Source: Lentilactobacillus buchneri (lineage in GTDB: Bacteria > Bacillota > Bacilli > Lactobacillales > Lactobacillaceae). From it: a stretch of DNA of 64,000 bases. The position numbers and the translations under genes are program-made. The stretch lies in the NCBI RefSeq assembly GCF_018314255.1, contig NZ_CP073066.1, positions 1,364,001-1,428,000 on the forward strand. Direction: 5' to 3'. Shown one piece after another: positions 53,808-62,563 of this stretch (position 1 is its first letter; every line of letters starts with the position of its first letter). Under the pieces are notes generated by a model that saw only the letters and a list, made by a program, of their open reading frames with translations, had not been told where the DNA came from and ran no database searches.

Positions 53808-54593
53808 ATGAAGATCAAAATTGCATTGGCACAGCTTGATATTACATTCGGTGATCCAGACGAAAATTTCGCCCAAATCGAACCAAATGTTCAAAAAGCT
53901 GCCGAACAAAGCGCAGATATTGTTGTTTTTCCAGAAATGTGGAATACCGGGTACGATTTGACCCGTCTAGGTCAGGTGGCCGATAAGAACGGCCAGCGGA
54001 CACAGGCTTTATTGGGGAAATTGGCCAAGAAGTATCAAATGACCATTCATGGCGGTTCGGTCTCAACTGAAAAGAATGGTGCGTTCTACAATACAACTTA
54101 TATCTTTGGACTTGACGGCAAACTGCTGACAACTTACGACAAAGTTCATCTTTTTGGTTTGATGCATGAGGATGAGTATTTGGCATCCGGGGTTGAAGAA
54201 AATCATTTTCAAATCAAAGGGATCGATGCGGCCAGTGTGATCTGCTACGACATTCGGTTCCCGGAATGGCTGCGGACTTTGAGTCTTGACGATAGTCGCA
54301 TTCTGTTCGTGCCTGCCGAGTGGCCGACTTCACGAATCCCGCAGTGGCGCCGATTACTGGCAGCTCGGGCAATTGAAAACCAAAGCTTTGTGGTTGCTGT
54401 TAATCGGGTCGGCAGTGATCCGGACAATCCATTTGGCGGCCATTCAGGCATTTATAATCCAATGGGGGATGAAATTGTGACTTTAGACGATCATCCTCAA
54501 TTAAAAGTATTCACGATTGACACCAAAGAAACTGACGATGCCCGCGGATTTATGCCGGTATTTGAGGATCGGCGGCCGGAACTTTATCGATAA
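53808..54593 (+). CDS. Carbon-nitrogen hydrolase (nitrilase/omega-amidase-like)
   Basis: This 261-residue nitrilase-superfamily enzyme has its catalytic triad visible as Glu in VVFPEMWNTGYD, Lys in TTYDKVHLFG and Cys in SVICYDIRFPEW. The overall length and QSFVVAVNRVG strand fit the omega-amidase/Nit2 group, which hydrolyses alpha-keto acid amides; other amidase specificities are possible. ATG 53808 is preferred because GGGAGA lies before it. The methyltransferase gene follows after 14 bases and is likely co-transcribed. Confidence 0.88.
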   Translation: MKIKIALAQLDITFGDPDENFAQIEPNVQKAAEQSADIVVFPEMWNTGYDLTRLGQVADKNGQRTQALLGKLAKKYQMTIHGGSVSTEKNGAFYNTTYIFGLDGKLLTTYDKVHLFGLMHEDEYLASGVEENHFQIKGIDAASVICYDIRFPEWLRTLSLDDSRILFVPAEWPTSRIPQWRRLLAARAIENQSFVVAVNRVGSDPDNPFGGHSGIYNPMGDEIVTLDDHPQLKVFTIDTKETDDARGFMPVFEDRRPELYR

Positions 54594-54607
54594 GTAGGAG
54601 ATTGACG

Positions 54608-55339
54608 ATGTCAGATATTTATGATGATGCAGCATTTTTTCAAGCGTACAGCCAGATGAACCGGTCAAAGGATGGCCTGAATGCAGCCGGCGAGTGGCAT
54701 GAACTGAGAAAACTATTCCCGGATTTTCATGGCAAACGCGTGCTCGACTTGGGCTGTGGGTACGGTTGGCACTGTCGATACGCCGCTGATCATGGCGCCA
54801 GTGAAGTCGTTGGAATCGATGCATCCACCAAAATGATTCAAAAAGCCAAATCAATGACCGACCAAGCCCAAATTCATTATCAAGTATTGGATATGATGGC
54901 GATTAATCAGCTTGCCGGCAGTTTTGACGTGGTGATTAGTTCGCTGGCGATTCATTATATCAAGGATTATGCCGGATTGATTGACTTGATTAAGGATAAG
55001 CTGACTCCCGGCGGTAAATTGATCATCAGTGTTGAACATCCCATCTTCACCGCAGAAGGTCACGAGGAATGGATCCTCGGAGACGATGGCCGGCCAAGGT
55101 ATTGGCCGGTGGATCGCTACTTTGACGAATCCAAACGGACCACGGATTTTCTCGGCTATCCAGTTGAGAAATATCACCGCACGTTAACCACTTACTTGAA
55201 CACATTGCTGAACCGAGGCTTTAATTTAGATCAAATCGTTGAACCGACTCCCACTCATAAAATGTTGGCAGAGAGCCAAGAGATGCGTGATGAATTAAGG
55301 CGGCCGATGATGCTGCTGATTGCGGCGACACTCAAATAA
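54608..55339 (+). CDS. Class I SAM-dependent methyltransferase
   Basis: The 243 residues carry the SAM-binding motif VLDLGCGYGWHCRYA near residue 49, the ribose-binding Asp in VVGIDAST and the DVVISSLAIHYIKDY strand. The substrate is unknown; the family includes ubiquinone- and tellurite-type small-molecule methyltransferases. GTAGGAG precedes ATG 54608. It is coupled in an operon with the nitrilase-like gene, and a terminator follows. Confidence 0.85.
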   Translation: MSDIYDDAAFFQAYSQMNRSKDGLNAAGEWHELRKLFPDFHGKRVLDLGCGYGWHCRYAADHGASEVVGIDASTKMIQKAKSMTDQAQIHYQVLDMMAINQLAGSFDVVISSLAIHYIKDYAGLIDLIKDKLTPGGKLIISVEHPIFTAEGHEEWILGDDGRPRYWPVDRYFDESKRTTDFLGYPVEKYHRTLTTYLNTLLNRGFNLDQIVEPTPTHKMLAESQEMRDELRRPMMLLIAATLK

Positions 55340-55348
55340 ATATCAATT

Positions 55349-55405
55349 AAAAAAACGGAACTAATTAACGACAAACATTTGCCGTTGACTGGTTCCGTTT
55401 TTTTG
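55349..55405 (+). terminator. Terminator of the nitrilase/methyltransferase operon
   Basis: AAAAAACGGAAC pairs with GTTCCGTTTTTT around an inner AACG..CGTT pairing, ending in a T run. Confidence 0.85.
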
Positions 55406-55529
55406 TCTCAAGGATGCAGGTCCAGCGTACATGTATGTATCCGGATGAAGAGTGGCTTTATTTGCATGTCATAAAAAGCCAATAAGTTGAAACGTTGTTG
55501 AATGGTCATCCCGAGCATATCCTAATACC

Positions 55530-55555
55530 TGTAAACGTTTACGAAAGCGGTTCCA
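55530..55555. promoter_or_regulatory. Two adjoining cre/LacI-type operators
   Basis: TGTAAACGTTTACG (55530-55543) is a perfect-core palindrome, and CGAAAGCGGTTCCA (55542-55555) is a second cre-like site overlapping it by two bases. They lie upstream of the rhamnoside operon, so catabolite repression is likely. Confidence 0.65.
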
Positions 55556-55587
55556 CATATTATTGATTATAAGAATGGAGGTATTTT

Positions 55588-56907
55588 ATGAAGTCTCGAT
55601 CAAGATCTGGATGGATGTTGACGATGAACGCAAGTATTGCCTCATATCTTGACGCAAGCATTTTGGTAACGACTGGAATTGTGCTGGCAATGTGGAAAAC
55701 CCAGTTCGGCTTGAACGCGTGGTGGGTTGGCGCACTTAGTACATTGGTAACATTGTCTGTTGCCTTGGGGTCGGCGGTTGGGGGTTATCTCTCTGATAAG
55801 TTTGGCCGGGTCACCGTCTTCAATCTAGATATTTTATTCGTTGCCCTTGGAACATTATTAGTCGCCTTGGCGCCAAATCTGCCAATGATTGTGGTTGGTT
55901 TGTTTATCGCCGGGGTTGCCTCAGGGGCCGACTTACCGACTTCCTTGGCAGTTATTTCGGAACGAACAGAACCTGATCAGTACGGTAAGGTGATTGCTTC
56001 AACCGAAATTTATTGGTTGGGCGGAATTGTTCTTTCTCAAGGATTGGGCTTCTTGACAGCTGACATGGGCTATATGAGTTCCAGAATCCTGTTTGCCTGG
56101 CTGGCAGTGGTCGCGTTAGTAACTTGGGGAATCCGTGCCCTTTCACCGAAGTTTCATAATCTGGAGACTCAAATGGTTGTCCCAGTTGAAAGACGGGCTT
56201 CTACTGAGGAAGAAGTTGCCGCAGAAAAAATTCCTTTCCGAAAACTCATCGCTATGCCAAGGCACTTTGTGCCAATGATTGGGCTGACTGGTTTCTATCT
56301 TTTTTGGAATATTCCGGCTAACACCTGGGGATCATTTCTGAACTACTTTTTGGTGACCGTCGATGGTCGCAGCCAGCAATTTTCCACTTTGTGTGCATTC
56401 TTTGCCAACATCTTGGGGGCATTTGTCCTCTACGGCATCTACATGAAGTTTGCTGACACGAAGTACCGTTACATTATGACTAGGGTCGGTCTAATTCTGT
56501 GTATCTTATCATTTGTTCTCTCAGCAGTGTTCGGTGGTGTTTGGTGGATTTTCACCATTTCATATTTTGTTTACTGCTGTGCCAACATGCTTCATGGTGA
56601 ACCCTTATTCAAAATCTGGAGTCAGTCATTATATCCAGTACATGTTCGGGCAAGCGTAACCGGTATTAGCTATTCAATTGTTCGCGCAGTTACAGCAGTC
56701 TTTTCGTTCGTCACACCCGCAATCATGGCCTATTCACCAACATTATTAATTTGGCTATTGGTTGGGTCACTAGGGATTTGCTGGTTATCTGCAGAACTCG
56801 TTATGCGCTTTATTGCCCATCATGATATTCCCGATCCAGTATACAGTTCTCGCAAACTGGATCCAAAATACAATCAAAATTTAGCAGCAAATAAGGAGAC
56901 TCATTAA
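55588..56907 (+). CDS. MFS sugar transporter, rhamnoside locus, first copy
   Basis: This 439-residue membrane protein has about 12 helices. It carries sugar-porter-like motifs GGYLSDKFGRVTVF after helix 2 and ASGADLPTSLAVISE in helix 4. GGAGG seven bases before the ATG marks the start. It is the first gene of an operon with a second, related MFS gene and an alpha-L-rhamnosidase, so it probably imports a rhamnoside or rhamnose-containing disaccharide. Control is by the two operators upstream. Confidence 0.85.
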   Translation: MKSRSRSGWMLTMNASIASYLDASILVTTGIVLAMWKTQFGLNAWWVGALSTLVTLSVALGSAVGGYLSDKFGRVTVFNLDILFVALGTLLVALAPNLPMIVVGLFIAGVASGADLPTSLAVISERTEPDQYGKVIASTEIYWLGGIVLSQGLGFLTADMGYMSSRILFAWLAVVALVTWGIRALSPKFHNLETQMVVPVERRASTEEEVAAEKIPFRKLIAMPRHFVPMIGLTGFYLFWNIPANTWGSFLNYFLVTVDGRSQQFSTLCAFFANILGAFVLYGIYMKFADTKYRYIMTRVGLILCILSFVLSAVFGGVWWIFTISYFVYCCANMLHGEPLFKIWSQSLYPVHVRASVTGISYSIVRAVTAVFSFVTPAIMAYSPTLLIWLLVGSLGICWLSAELVMRFIAHHDIPDPVYSSRKLDPKYNQNLAANKETH

Positions 56908-56909
56908 CT

Positions 56910-58160
56910 ATGGAAACAAAAGACATTTCATATTACCGTCCCCTGGCGTATGCCGCCGGGATTGGTTCGATGCTTGGTTCAGGCATTATTGTGGGGTTGG
57001 CTGCTACCATTTCGGTGTGGCAATCCGGATTGGGATTGACAAATGGTCAAGTCGGGATCATTTCCGGTGCGTTGACATTTGCCATCGCTTTTGGATCGTT
57101 GTTTGGCGGCCGGATTGCTGAATCAATTGGTCTGATTAAAGTCTTTAACTGGATCAATTTGTTCTACGCAATCGGTGCTGGAATCGCTGTATTTGCCCCG
57201 AATTACATCACGTTATTAATTGGGGTCGTCATTACAGGGATTGCCTCAGGAACCGACTTACCGATTTCTTTGACAGTAGTTTCAAGAGATTCGCCTGATG
57301 CTAAAACTTCAGCAAAATTGGTGTCATCAACGCAAATCTTTTGGCAGGCCGGCATCTTTATTTCATATATTGGTGCCTTCGCCGTTTTGACCGGTGCCAC
57401 CGGGGCTCGAATCGTCTTTGGACTGTTGGTTATTTTCGCAATCATCACTTGGTTGTGGCGGACGATGTCAAGCAAATTCAAAGAACTCCATGACGAAGGA
57501 ACAGCTCGTTACGAAGAAAATCGCAAGAACAGTAAAGAAGTTGCGACTAAATCAGTTACTAAGATTTTGTTTGGCGAAAACAAAAAGTTCTTGTACTTCT
57601 TCATTGCAATTTTGATCTTCTACATTGGTTGGAACCTGCTTGCAAATACCTGGGGTCAATTCCAGACCTTCATGATGGTCAAGGCCAATGCCTCACAAAG
57701 TTTGGCAACCGGTGCCGGAATCGTTCTAAACGTGATTGCGTTAGTTGTCAGTGCTGTCTTCTCATCCATTGCCGGAAGCAAATACCGTAATACGGGGTTT
57801 GTAATTGGTGCCGTTATTATGTTCCTTGCCATGGTTGGAATGACAATGGGTGGCGGTAGCTTAATCGCAATCATCGTTGCGATCGGTTTCTACAACATTG
57901 GTAGTCCAATGGCTGGTGAAGCTTTGTATAAAGTTTGGACGCAAGAGTCATTCCCGGTTGAGGTTCGTTCTTCAATTCAAGGAATTATCAACGGAACATC
58001 ACGGGTTGTTTGTGCACTATTTGCTTTCGTTACCCCAGCCCTCGTTTTACCAGGGGTCATCAAAATTACCATGTGGTGCTTTGCCGGAGTCGTCGTTGTC
58101 AGCTTCATTGCTGGTGCAATTATGATTCGTCTGCAGCGCAAGTATGGAATTGAAAAATAA
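56910..58160 (+). CDS. MFS sugar transporter, rhamnoside locus, second copy
   Basis: This 416-residue MFS protein is clearly paralogous to the preceding gene: ASGTDLPISLTVVSR matches ASGADLPTSLAVISE, and NLLANTWGQF matches NIPANTWGSF. It begins two bases after the first copy ends, with AAGGAG in the end of that gene as ribosome site. The GGRIAESIGLIKVF loop is the 2-3 motif. Two transporters may take different rhamnosides, or they may pair. Rhamnosidase follows after about 50 bases. Confidence 0.85.
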   Translation: METKDISYYRPLAYAAGIGSMLGSGIIVGLAATISVWQSGLGLTNGQVGIISGALTFAIAFGSLFGGRIAESIGLIKVFNWINLFYAIGAGIAVFAPNYITLLIGVVITGIASGTDLPISLTVVSRDSPDAKTSAKLVSSTQIFWQAGIFISYIGAFAVLTGATGARIVFGLLVIFAIITWLWRTMSSKFKELHDEGTARYEENRKNSKEVATKSVTKILFGENKKFLYFFIAILIFYIGWNLLANTWGQFQTFMMVKANASQSLATGAGIVLNVIALVVSAVFSSIAGSKYRNTGFVIGAVIMFLAMVGMTMGGGSLIAIIVAIGFYNIGSPMAGEALYKVWTQESFPVEVRSSIQGIINGTSRVVCALFAFVTPALVLPGVIKITMWCFAGVVVVSFIAGAIMIRLQRKYGIEK

Positions 58161-58212
58161 TTGAGTTAGTTAATGTCAAAACAGAATCTGATAAGAGAGA
58201 AGGATTTTTAGA

Positions 58213-60858
58213 ATGTCTGTGATTGTTAATGCAAAAGCACCATATGATTTACAAGTTGAACACTATCACGGCGATGTATTAGCCATTAGAACCGCTACTC
58301 CGCGGATTTCATGGAAGTATGATGGCCATGTGGCTGATTCAGATGAGGTCGAACTCCAAATTACCCGGCATATGCCAGGTCAAGCTGGGACAGTTGAATC
58401 AATTGTTACCGAACCGGTTAACAACGTTTTGTTTGCCTGGCCATTGGATCCATTGGTTTCTAGAGAACAGGTTGAAGTAAAGGCCCGTCTGGTTGATGGT
58501 GATACCAAAGGGGACTGGTCACAAACCCTTAAATTTGATGAAGGAATTCTTGAATACTGGGAACTCCAATCAAGCTTTGTTGGTCCGAGCTGGCCGGAAG
58601 CAGAAACTGACCATCGTCATTTACCACTGGTTCGCAATGAGTTTACGCTTAAAGACACGCCAGTATATGCACGACTTTACCTTTCTGCACTTGGTCTGGT
58701 TGAAGGTCATGTGAATGGCAAACAAATTGGCAAAGACATCTTAACCCCAGGCTGGACAGCCTACGATGATCGTCTGGAATGCTGGACTTACGACTTGGTG
58801 GGCGACTTGAAAGCCGGTCAAAATGCGTTTGGCTTTTACTTGGGTGATGGCTGGTATCGCGGCCGGATTGGTTTCAAAGGCGGTAAGGCGAACGTCTATG
58901 GAGACAAGATTGGTGTCTTCGCGCAGCTGGAAGTGACTTATCCTGACGGCACCAGCGAGCAGATTTTCTCTAATTCACATGATGGATTATGGAAAGTGAC
59001 CAAGGGGCCAATCACCCAGTCTGACTTGTGTGAAGGTGAGACTTATGATTCGCATCTTGAGAAGGACGGTTTTGACCAACCAGGATATGATGATGCCGAT
59101 TGGCTGCCAGTTGCCCAAATTCCGTTTGATCGACGGAAGATGGAGTTTCCAATCCTGCCACCAGTCCGTGCCAACATGGTTAACAAGCCGATTTCAATCA
59201 AAAAAATTCGCGAGTATGATGGCAAGGCTGATTGGCAAGTCGACTTTGGTCAAAACTGTACTCAACGGATTGATCTGCATATTACCAACGCGCAGGATGG
59301 CGATGTGATTGAACTCCAGCACGCCGAAGTATTGGAAAGTGACGGGTCACTTTCCACTCGGCCACTCCGTCGAGGTCAACAAATTGATCAATACATTTCA
59401 AACGGGTCGGATGCACACTTTGAAGCCCGCTTTGCCACCCACGGATTTAGATATGCCGAAATCCGTGGTTGGCGCGGTGAACTGACTGCCGATGATATGC
59501 AGTGTAAAGTCTACTTCTCAGATATGTTGCAAACCGGGACTTTTGAATCCTCTAATGAGAATGTGAACCGGCTTGATGACAATGCGCTTTGGTCAATGCG
59601 ATCAAACTTTGTTTCCTTGCCGACTGACTGCCCGCAACGTGATGAGCGTTTAGGTTGGACTGGCGATATCTCACTGTTCAGCCCCACAGCCGCATATTTC
59701 TACGACGTTGAAGGTTTCTTGAGCAGCTGGCTTCAAGATGTTTCACATGAACAAAAGCGATTGGGAACAGTACCGTTTTATGTCCCATTTATTCCATTTG
59801 CTGAATGGACTGAACCGCAAGGCATTGCCATTTGGGGTGATTCTGCTGTTCGAGTTCCTTGGGCAATTTACATGGCAAGTGGTGATAAAGAGATGCTTGC
59901 CAAGCAGTATGAAACTGCTAAAGGTTGGATCGATGAGGTTAAAGGTTACCTTTCAGAGGATGGTGTTTGGGACCGTAAGCCGGCATACTCACTGGGACAA
60001 CTTGGTGACTGGCTGGATCCCACGGCACCAGCGGATGATCCAGTAAAAGCCATGACGGAAAAGAATCTAGTCGCAACCGCATTTTATGCCAATAGTTGTG
60101 ACATGTTTGTTAAAATGGGTCACGAACTTGGTAAGGATGATGAGGCCGATGAATATACCAAATTAGCCAAGCATGTTCATCTTGGATTTAAGAAGCGATT
60201 CTTTAACGACAAGGGTATCATGACTTCAGACACGCAATGTGCCTATGCACTGGCAATTGCCTTTGGGTTGGTGGATGACGATCCAGAGATTAAAGAATTT
60301 GCCGGTCACAGGTTGGCATTACTTGTTCGTCGCGCTCATGGTAAAATTGGCACAGGCTTTGCTGGAACCCCTTACATCCTGCCTGCATTGACTGAGACAG
60401 GTCATATGGATGAGGCTTATCAATTGTTCCTGTCTGAAGAATGCCCAAGCTGGATGTATCAAGTCAAAATGGGTGGCACCACTACTTGGGAACGTTGGGA
60501 CTCAATGCTGCCCGATGGCTCGGTTAACCCTGGTGTAATGACGTCGTTTAACCACTATTCACTTGGCTCAGTTGCGGATTGGATTCATGCAACGGTTGGT
60601 GGTCTTAAGCCGACTGCCCCGGCTTGGCACCAGTTCGAAGTTGCCCCTCGTCCGGGTGGTAACTTAACGTCTGCCAAGGCTTCACACGAAACCCCATTTG
60701 GAACAGCCAAGGTTGAATGGAATTACACTGACGGCAAGCTGTCGGTTTCCGTTGACGTTCCGTATGGCGCCACTGCAAAAGTCGACATTCCAGGCTATGA
60801 CACAGTTGAACTCAGGGATGGACACTATGAAAATAGTTTTGATTACCAAGCATCTTAA
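58213..60858 (+). CDS. Alpha-L-rhamnosidase (GH78)
   Basis: This 881-residue enzyme removes terminal alpha-L-rhamnose from plant glycosides such as flavonoid rutinosides. The N-terminal beta-sandwich domains (about residues 1-430) are followed by the (alpha/alpha)6 barrel. DCPQRDERLGWTGDISLF (about 471-488) holds the catalytic acid region, and MTSFNHYSLGSVADW is the second GH78 signature. No signal peptide is present, so it is intracellular and acts on imported substrate. AGAGAAGG precedes the ATG. It is the last gene of the two-transporter operon, and a regulator follows. Confidence 0.94.
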   Translation: MSVIVNAKAPYDLQVEHYHGDVLAIRTATPRISWKYDGHVADSDEVELQITRHMPGQAGTVESIVTEPVNNVLFAWPLDPLVSREQVEVKARLVDGDTKGDWSQTLKFDEGILEYWELQSSFVGPSWPEAETDHRHLPLVRNEFTLKDTPVYARLYLSALGLVEGHVNGKQIGKDILTPGWTAYDDRLECWTYDLVGDLKAGQNAFGFYLGDGWYRGRIGFKGGKANVYGDKIGVFAQLEVTYPDGTSEQIFSNSHDGLWKVTKGPITQSDLCEGETYDSHLEKDGFDQPGYDDADWLPVAQIPFDRRKMEFPILPPVRANMVNKPISIKKIREYDGKADWQVDFGQNCTQRIDLHITNAQDGDVIELQHAEVLESDGSLSTRPLRRGQQIDQYISNGSDAHFEARFATHGFRYAEIRGWRGELTADDMQCKVYFSDMLQTGTFESSNENVNRLDDNALWSMRSNFVSLPTDCPQRDERLGWTGDISLFSPTAAYFYDVEGFLSSWLQDVSHEQKRLGTVPFYVPFIPFAEWTEPQGIAIWGDSAVRVPWAIYMASGDKEMLAKQYETAKGWIDEVKGYLSEDGVWDRKPAYSLGQLGDWLDPTAPADDPVKAMTEKNLVATAFYANSCDMFVKMGHELGKDDEADEYTKLAKHVHLGFKKRFFNDKGIMTSDTQCAYALAIAFGLVDDDPEIKEFAGHRLALLVRRAHGKIGTGFAGTPYILPALTETGHMDEAYQLFLSEECPSWMYQVKMGGTTTWERWDSMLPDGSVNPGVMTSFNHYSLGSVADWIHATVGGLKPTAPAWHQFEVAPRPGGNLTSAKASHETPFGTAKVEWNYTDGKLSVSVDVPYGATAKVDIPGYDTVELRDGHYENSFDYQAS

Positions 60859-60933
60859 ATAGTTGCAAACGATCGACTGGGACGACGGACTGTTGTCACC
60901 GGTCATTGTTTGTCTGGTCAAGGAAGTGAAAGT

Positions 60934-62048
60934 ATTGAACTCTCCAAGTTTAAATTCATTAATGAAACTTGAAACCGCTGAAATTGAGTATAAGAAGTTG
61001 TATGTCGCCAATCCATATGACAATTTTAAGCCGGTTTCAACTTGGCAAGCTTTTGCGGATCAGTATCGAGCAAAGATGAAGAATCCTGTGAAATTTCCAG
61101 ATCAACCACTTTCTGACATTCGTCCGCGGTTCTTCGAGAGTGAATTCTTTTCACAGACTGTGATTCATCCTGAGCAAAATGGCAATTCCAATTCCAAGCT
61201 GATCTATCCACCCCCATTTAAATTCTGAAATTGTTGTTTTTAAGCATTTGCGTTATCTGCCGATTATGGAACATACTTTGGAGTTCGTAAAAATCTCCTA
61301 TGTCCTCAATGGGCATTGCAAGTTTTTCCTGAACGGTAAAACCTATGATTTGGAACAGGGAGACCTGGTCATTGTTCCCCCAAACCTCAAACAGGCGTTT
61401 TTCTGTAATGCTGACGACGATATTGTGGTTAACATTATTATGCGGCGATCATCGTTCGAGGATGCATTTTCTCCTCTGCTAATGGAGCAAAATGATATTT
61501 CCAACTTCTTTTTGAGAATGCTGTATCGTCGGGAGTTCTCTCAGTTGGTGTTGGTTCATTGTGATAATGACAAGGAGATTGAACACATCATTTTTGGCTT
61601 GTACATGGAGTCTCAAGCATCCATGCATGGATCTCAAATCATCCTGAACAGTTACGTCCTGTTGTTGTTCGGTCAGATTATTCGCAATCACGCTGACGAT
61701 GCCACAATTCTTGAAGGCAACATTGACGAGCAGCCGGTTTCAAACATTATTCAGTATATTCGTGTCAACCGCAAAGATGTGAACTTGGAAAGTCTCGCTC
61801 AACATTTCAATTTGAGTGAAGGCTATATCAGTCGATTTATCAAACGGGAAACTGGGTATTCCTTCTCTCAGCTTCTCAGAGATATTAAAATGCGTGAGGC
61901 AGCAAAGTTACTGATCTCAACTAAGATGAGTATTGAAGAAATTATTGATAAGGTTGGCTACACCGATGTGAGTCATTTTTACAAGAACTTCAAGAAAATT
62001 TTTGGAGTGACGCCGGCCGAATATCGGCAAAAAGGGGTAGGTCATTAA
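60934..62048 (+). pseudogene. AraC-family regulator, frameshifted in a C run
   Basis: The C-terminal half (266 residues from 61248) has a cupin-like sensor (MEHTLEFVKISYVLNGHCKF) and a double helix-turn-helix AraC domain (LESLAQHFNLSEGYISRFIK, then YTDVSHFYKNFKKIFGVTPA). The N-terminal part lies in another frame (TTG 60934 or ATG 60962, to a stop at 61226-61228). The frames meet at CCCCC (about 61210-61214): with four C residues the protein would read KLIYPPHLNSEIVVFKHLRY without a break, about 370 residues. The truncation removes only the upstream part of the sensor. It presumably regulates the GH78 operon. The extra C could be mutation, phase variation or sequencing error. Confidence 0.8.
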
Positions 62049-62103
62049 AACCAAATTGGTTTTAACAGTGTGGTTGCTTGCCCAGAAGTTTATATTAAAG
62101 ATA

Positions 62104-62117
62104 TGGTACCGCTTTCA
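62104..62117. promoter_or_regulatory. Orphan cre-like site
   Basis: TGGTACCGCTTTCA reads as TGAAAGCGGTACCA on the other strand, a good match to the cre pattern. No gene starts within the following 200 bases on either strand, so it may be a leftover of a lost sugar gene. The rest of 62049-62231 holds nothing else recognisable. Confidence 0.45.
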
Positions 62118-62231
62118 AAATAATTTGAAAAGTTATCATGATCACTTAGTATTTTGTTACGCCCTTATTGCATTAAGTCACTGTGTGCCAGCGTTCGCCT
62201 TACACCCCAAGTGCTGAAGCAGGTATGCGTC

Positions 62232-62270
62232 AAATAGGCCCAAGCCTTCGTGGCTTAGGCCTATTTGTGT
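62232..62270. terminator. Terminator hairpin
   Basis: AAATAGGCCCAAGCC pairs with GGCTTAGGCCTATTT (one mismatch) with a TTCGT loop. It lies between the regulator and the small membrane protein gene and could serve both. Confidence 0.85.
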
Positions 62271-62336
62271 TTCATAAATGAATTAGGGAATCCGTTCTCT
62301 AAAAGGCAATTGCTTAATCGGATTTCCAAATGGGTA

Positions 62337-62486
62337 TTATCGGTTCATATAACGATAAATCATATACAGCACCAAGGCCACGATCAGCCCGATGCCAAGG
62401 AGCGGTTGTTCATTGAAGATGAAGTGAATAAAACGAATTGAGTGGACCCCATGGAGGCCCGCAATAAGAAAATTGAATAAATCCAT
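62337..62486 (-). CDS. Small single-pass membrane protein
   Basis: This is a 49-residue peptide with one strong hydrophobic helix near the C-terminus (LLGIGLIVALVLYMIYRYMN). AGAAGCGG about eight bases before ATG 62486 is a plausible ribosome site. The longer frame to 62525 lacks one. It diverges from the cardiolipin synthase gene. No function can be inferred. Confidence 0.55.
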   Translation of the reverse strand: MDLFNFLIAGLHGVHSIRFIHFIFNEQPLLGIGLIVALVLYMIYRYMNR

Positions 62487-62563
62487 AATTTTTCCGCTTC
62501 TTTCTAGTATACTTACAGTATGCATTCTTATTTTAGCCTAAAAGTGGCTGCGGGGAGGAAAAA

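Noticed and set aside
60682..61023. Minus-strand frame overlapping the GH78 end and regulator start
   Set aside because: It is a shadow of two plus-strand genes with good family matches, with no ribosome site.
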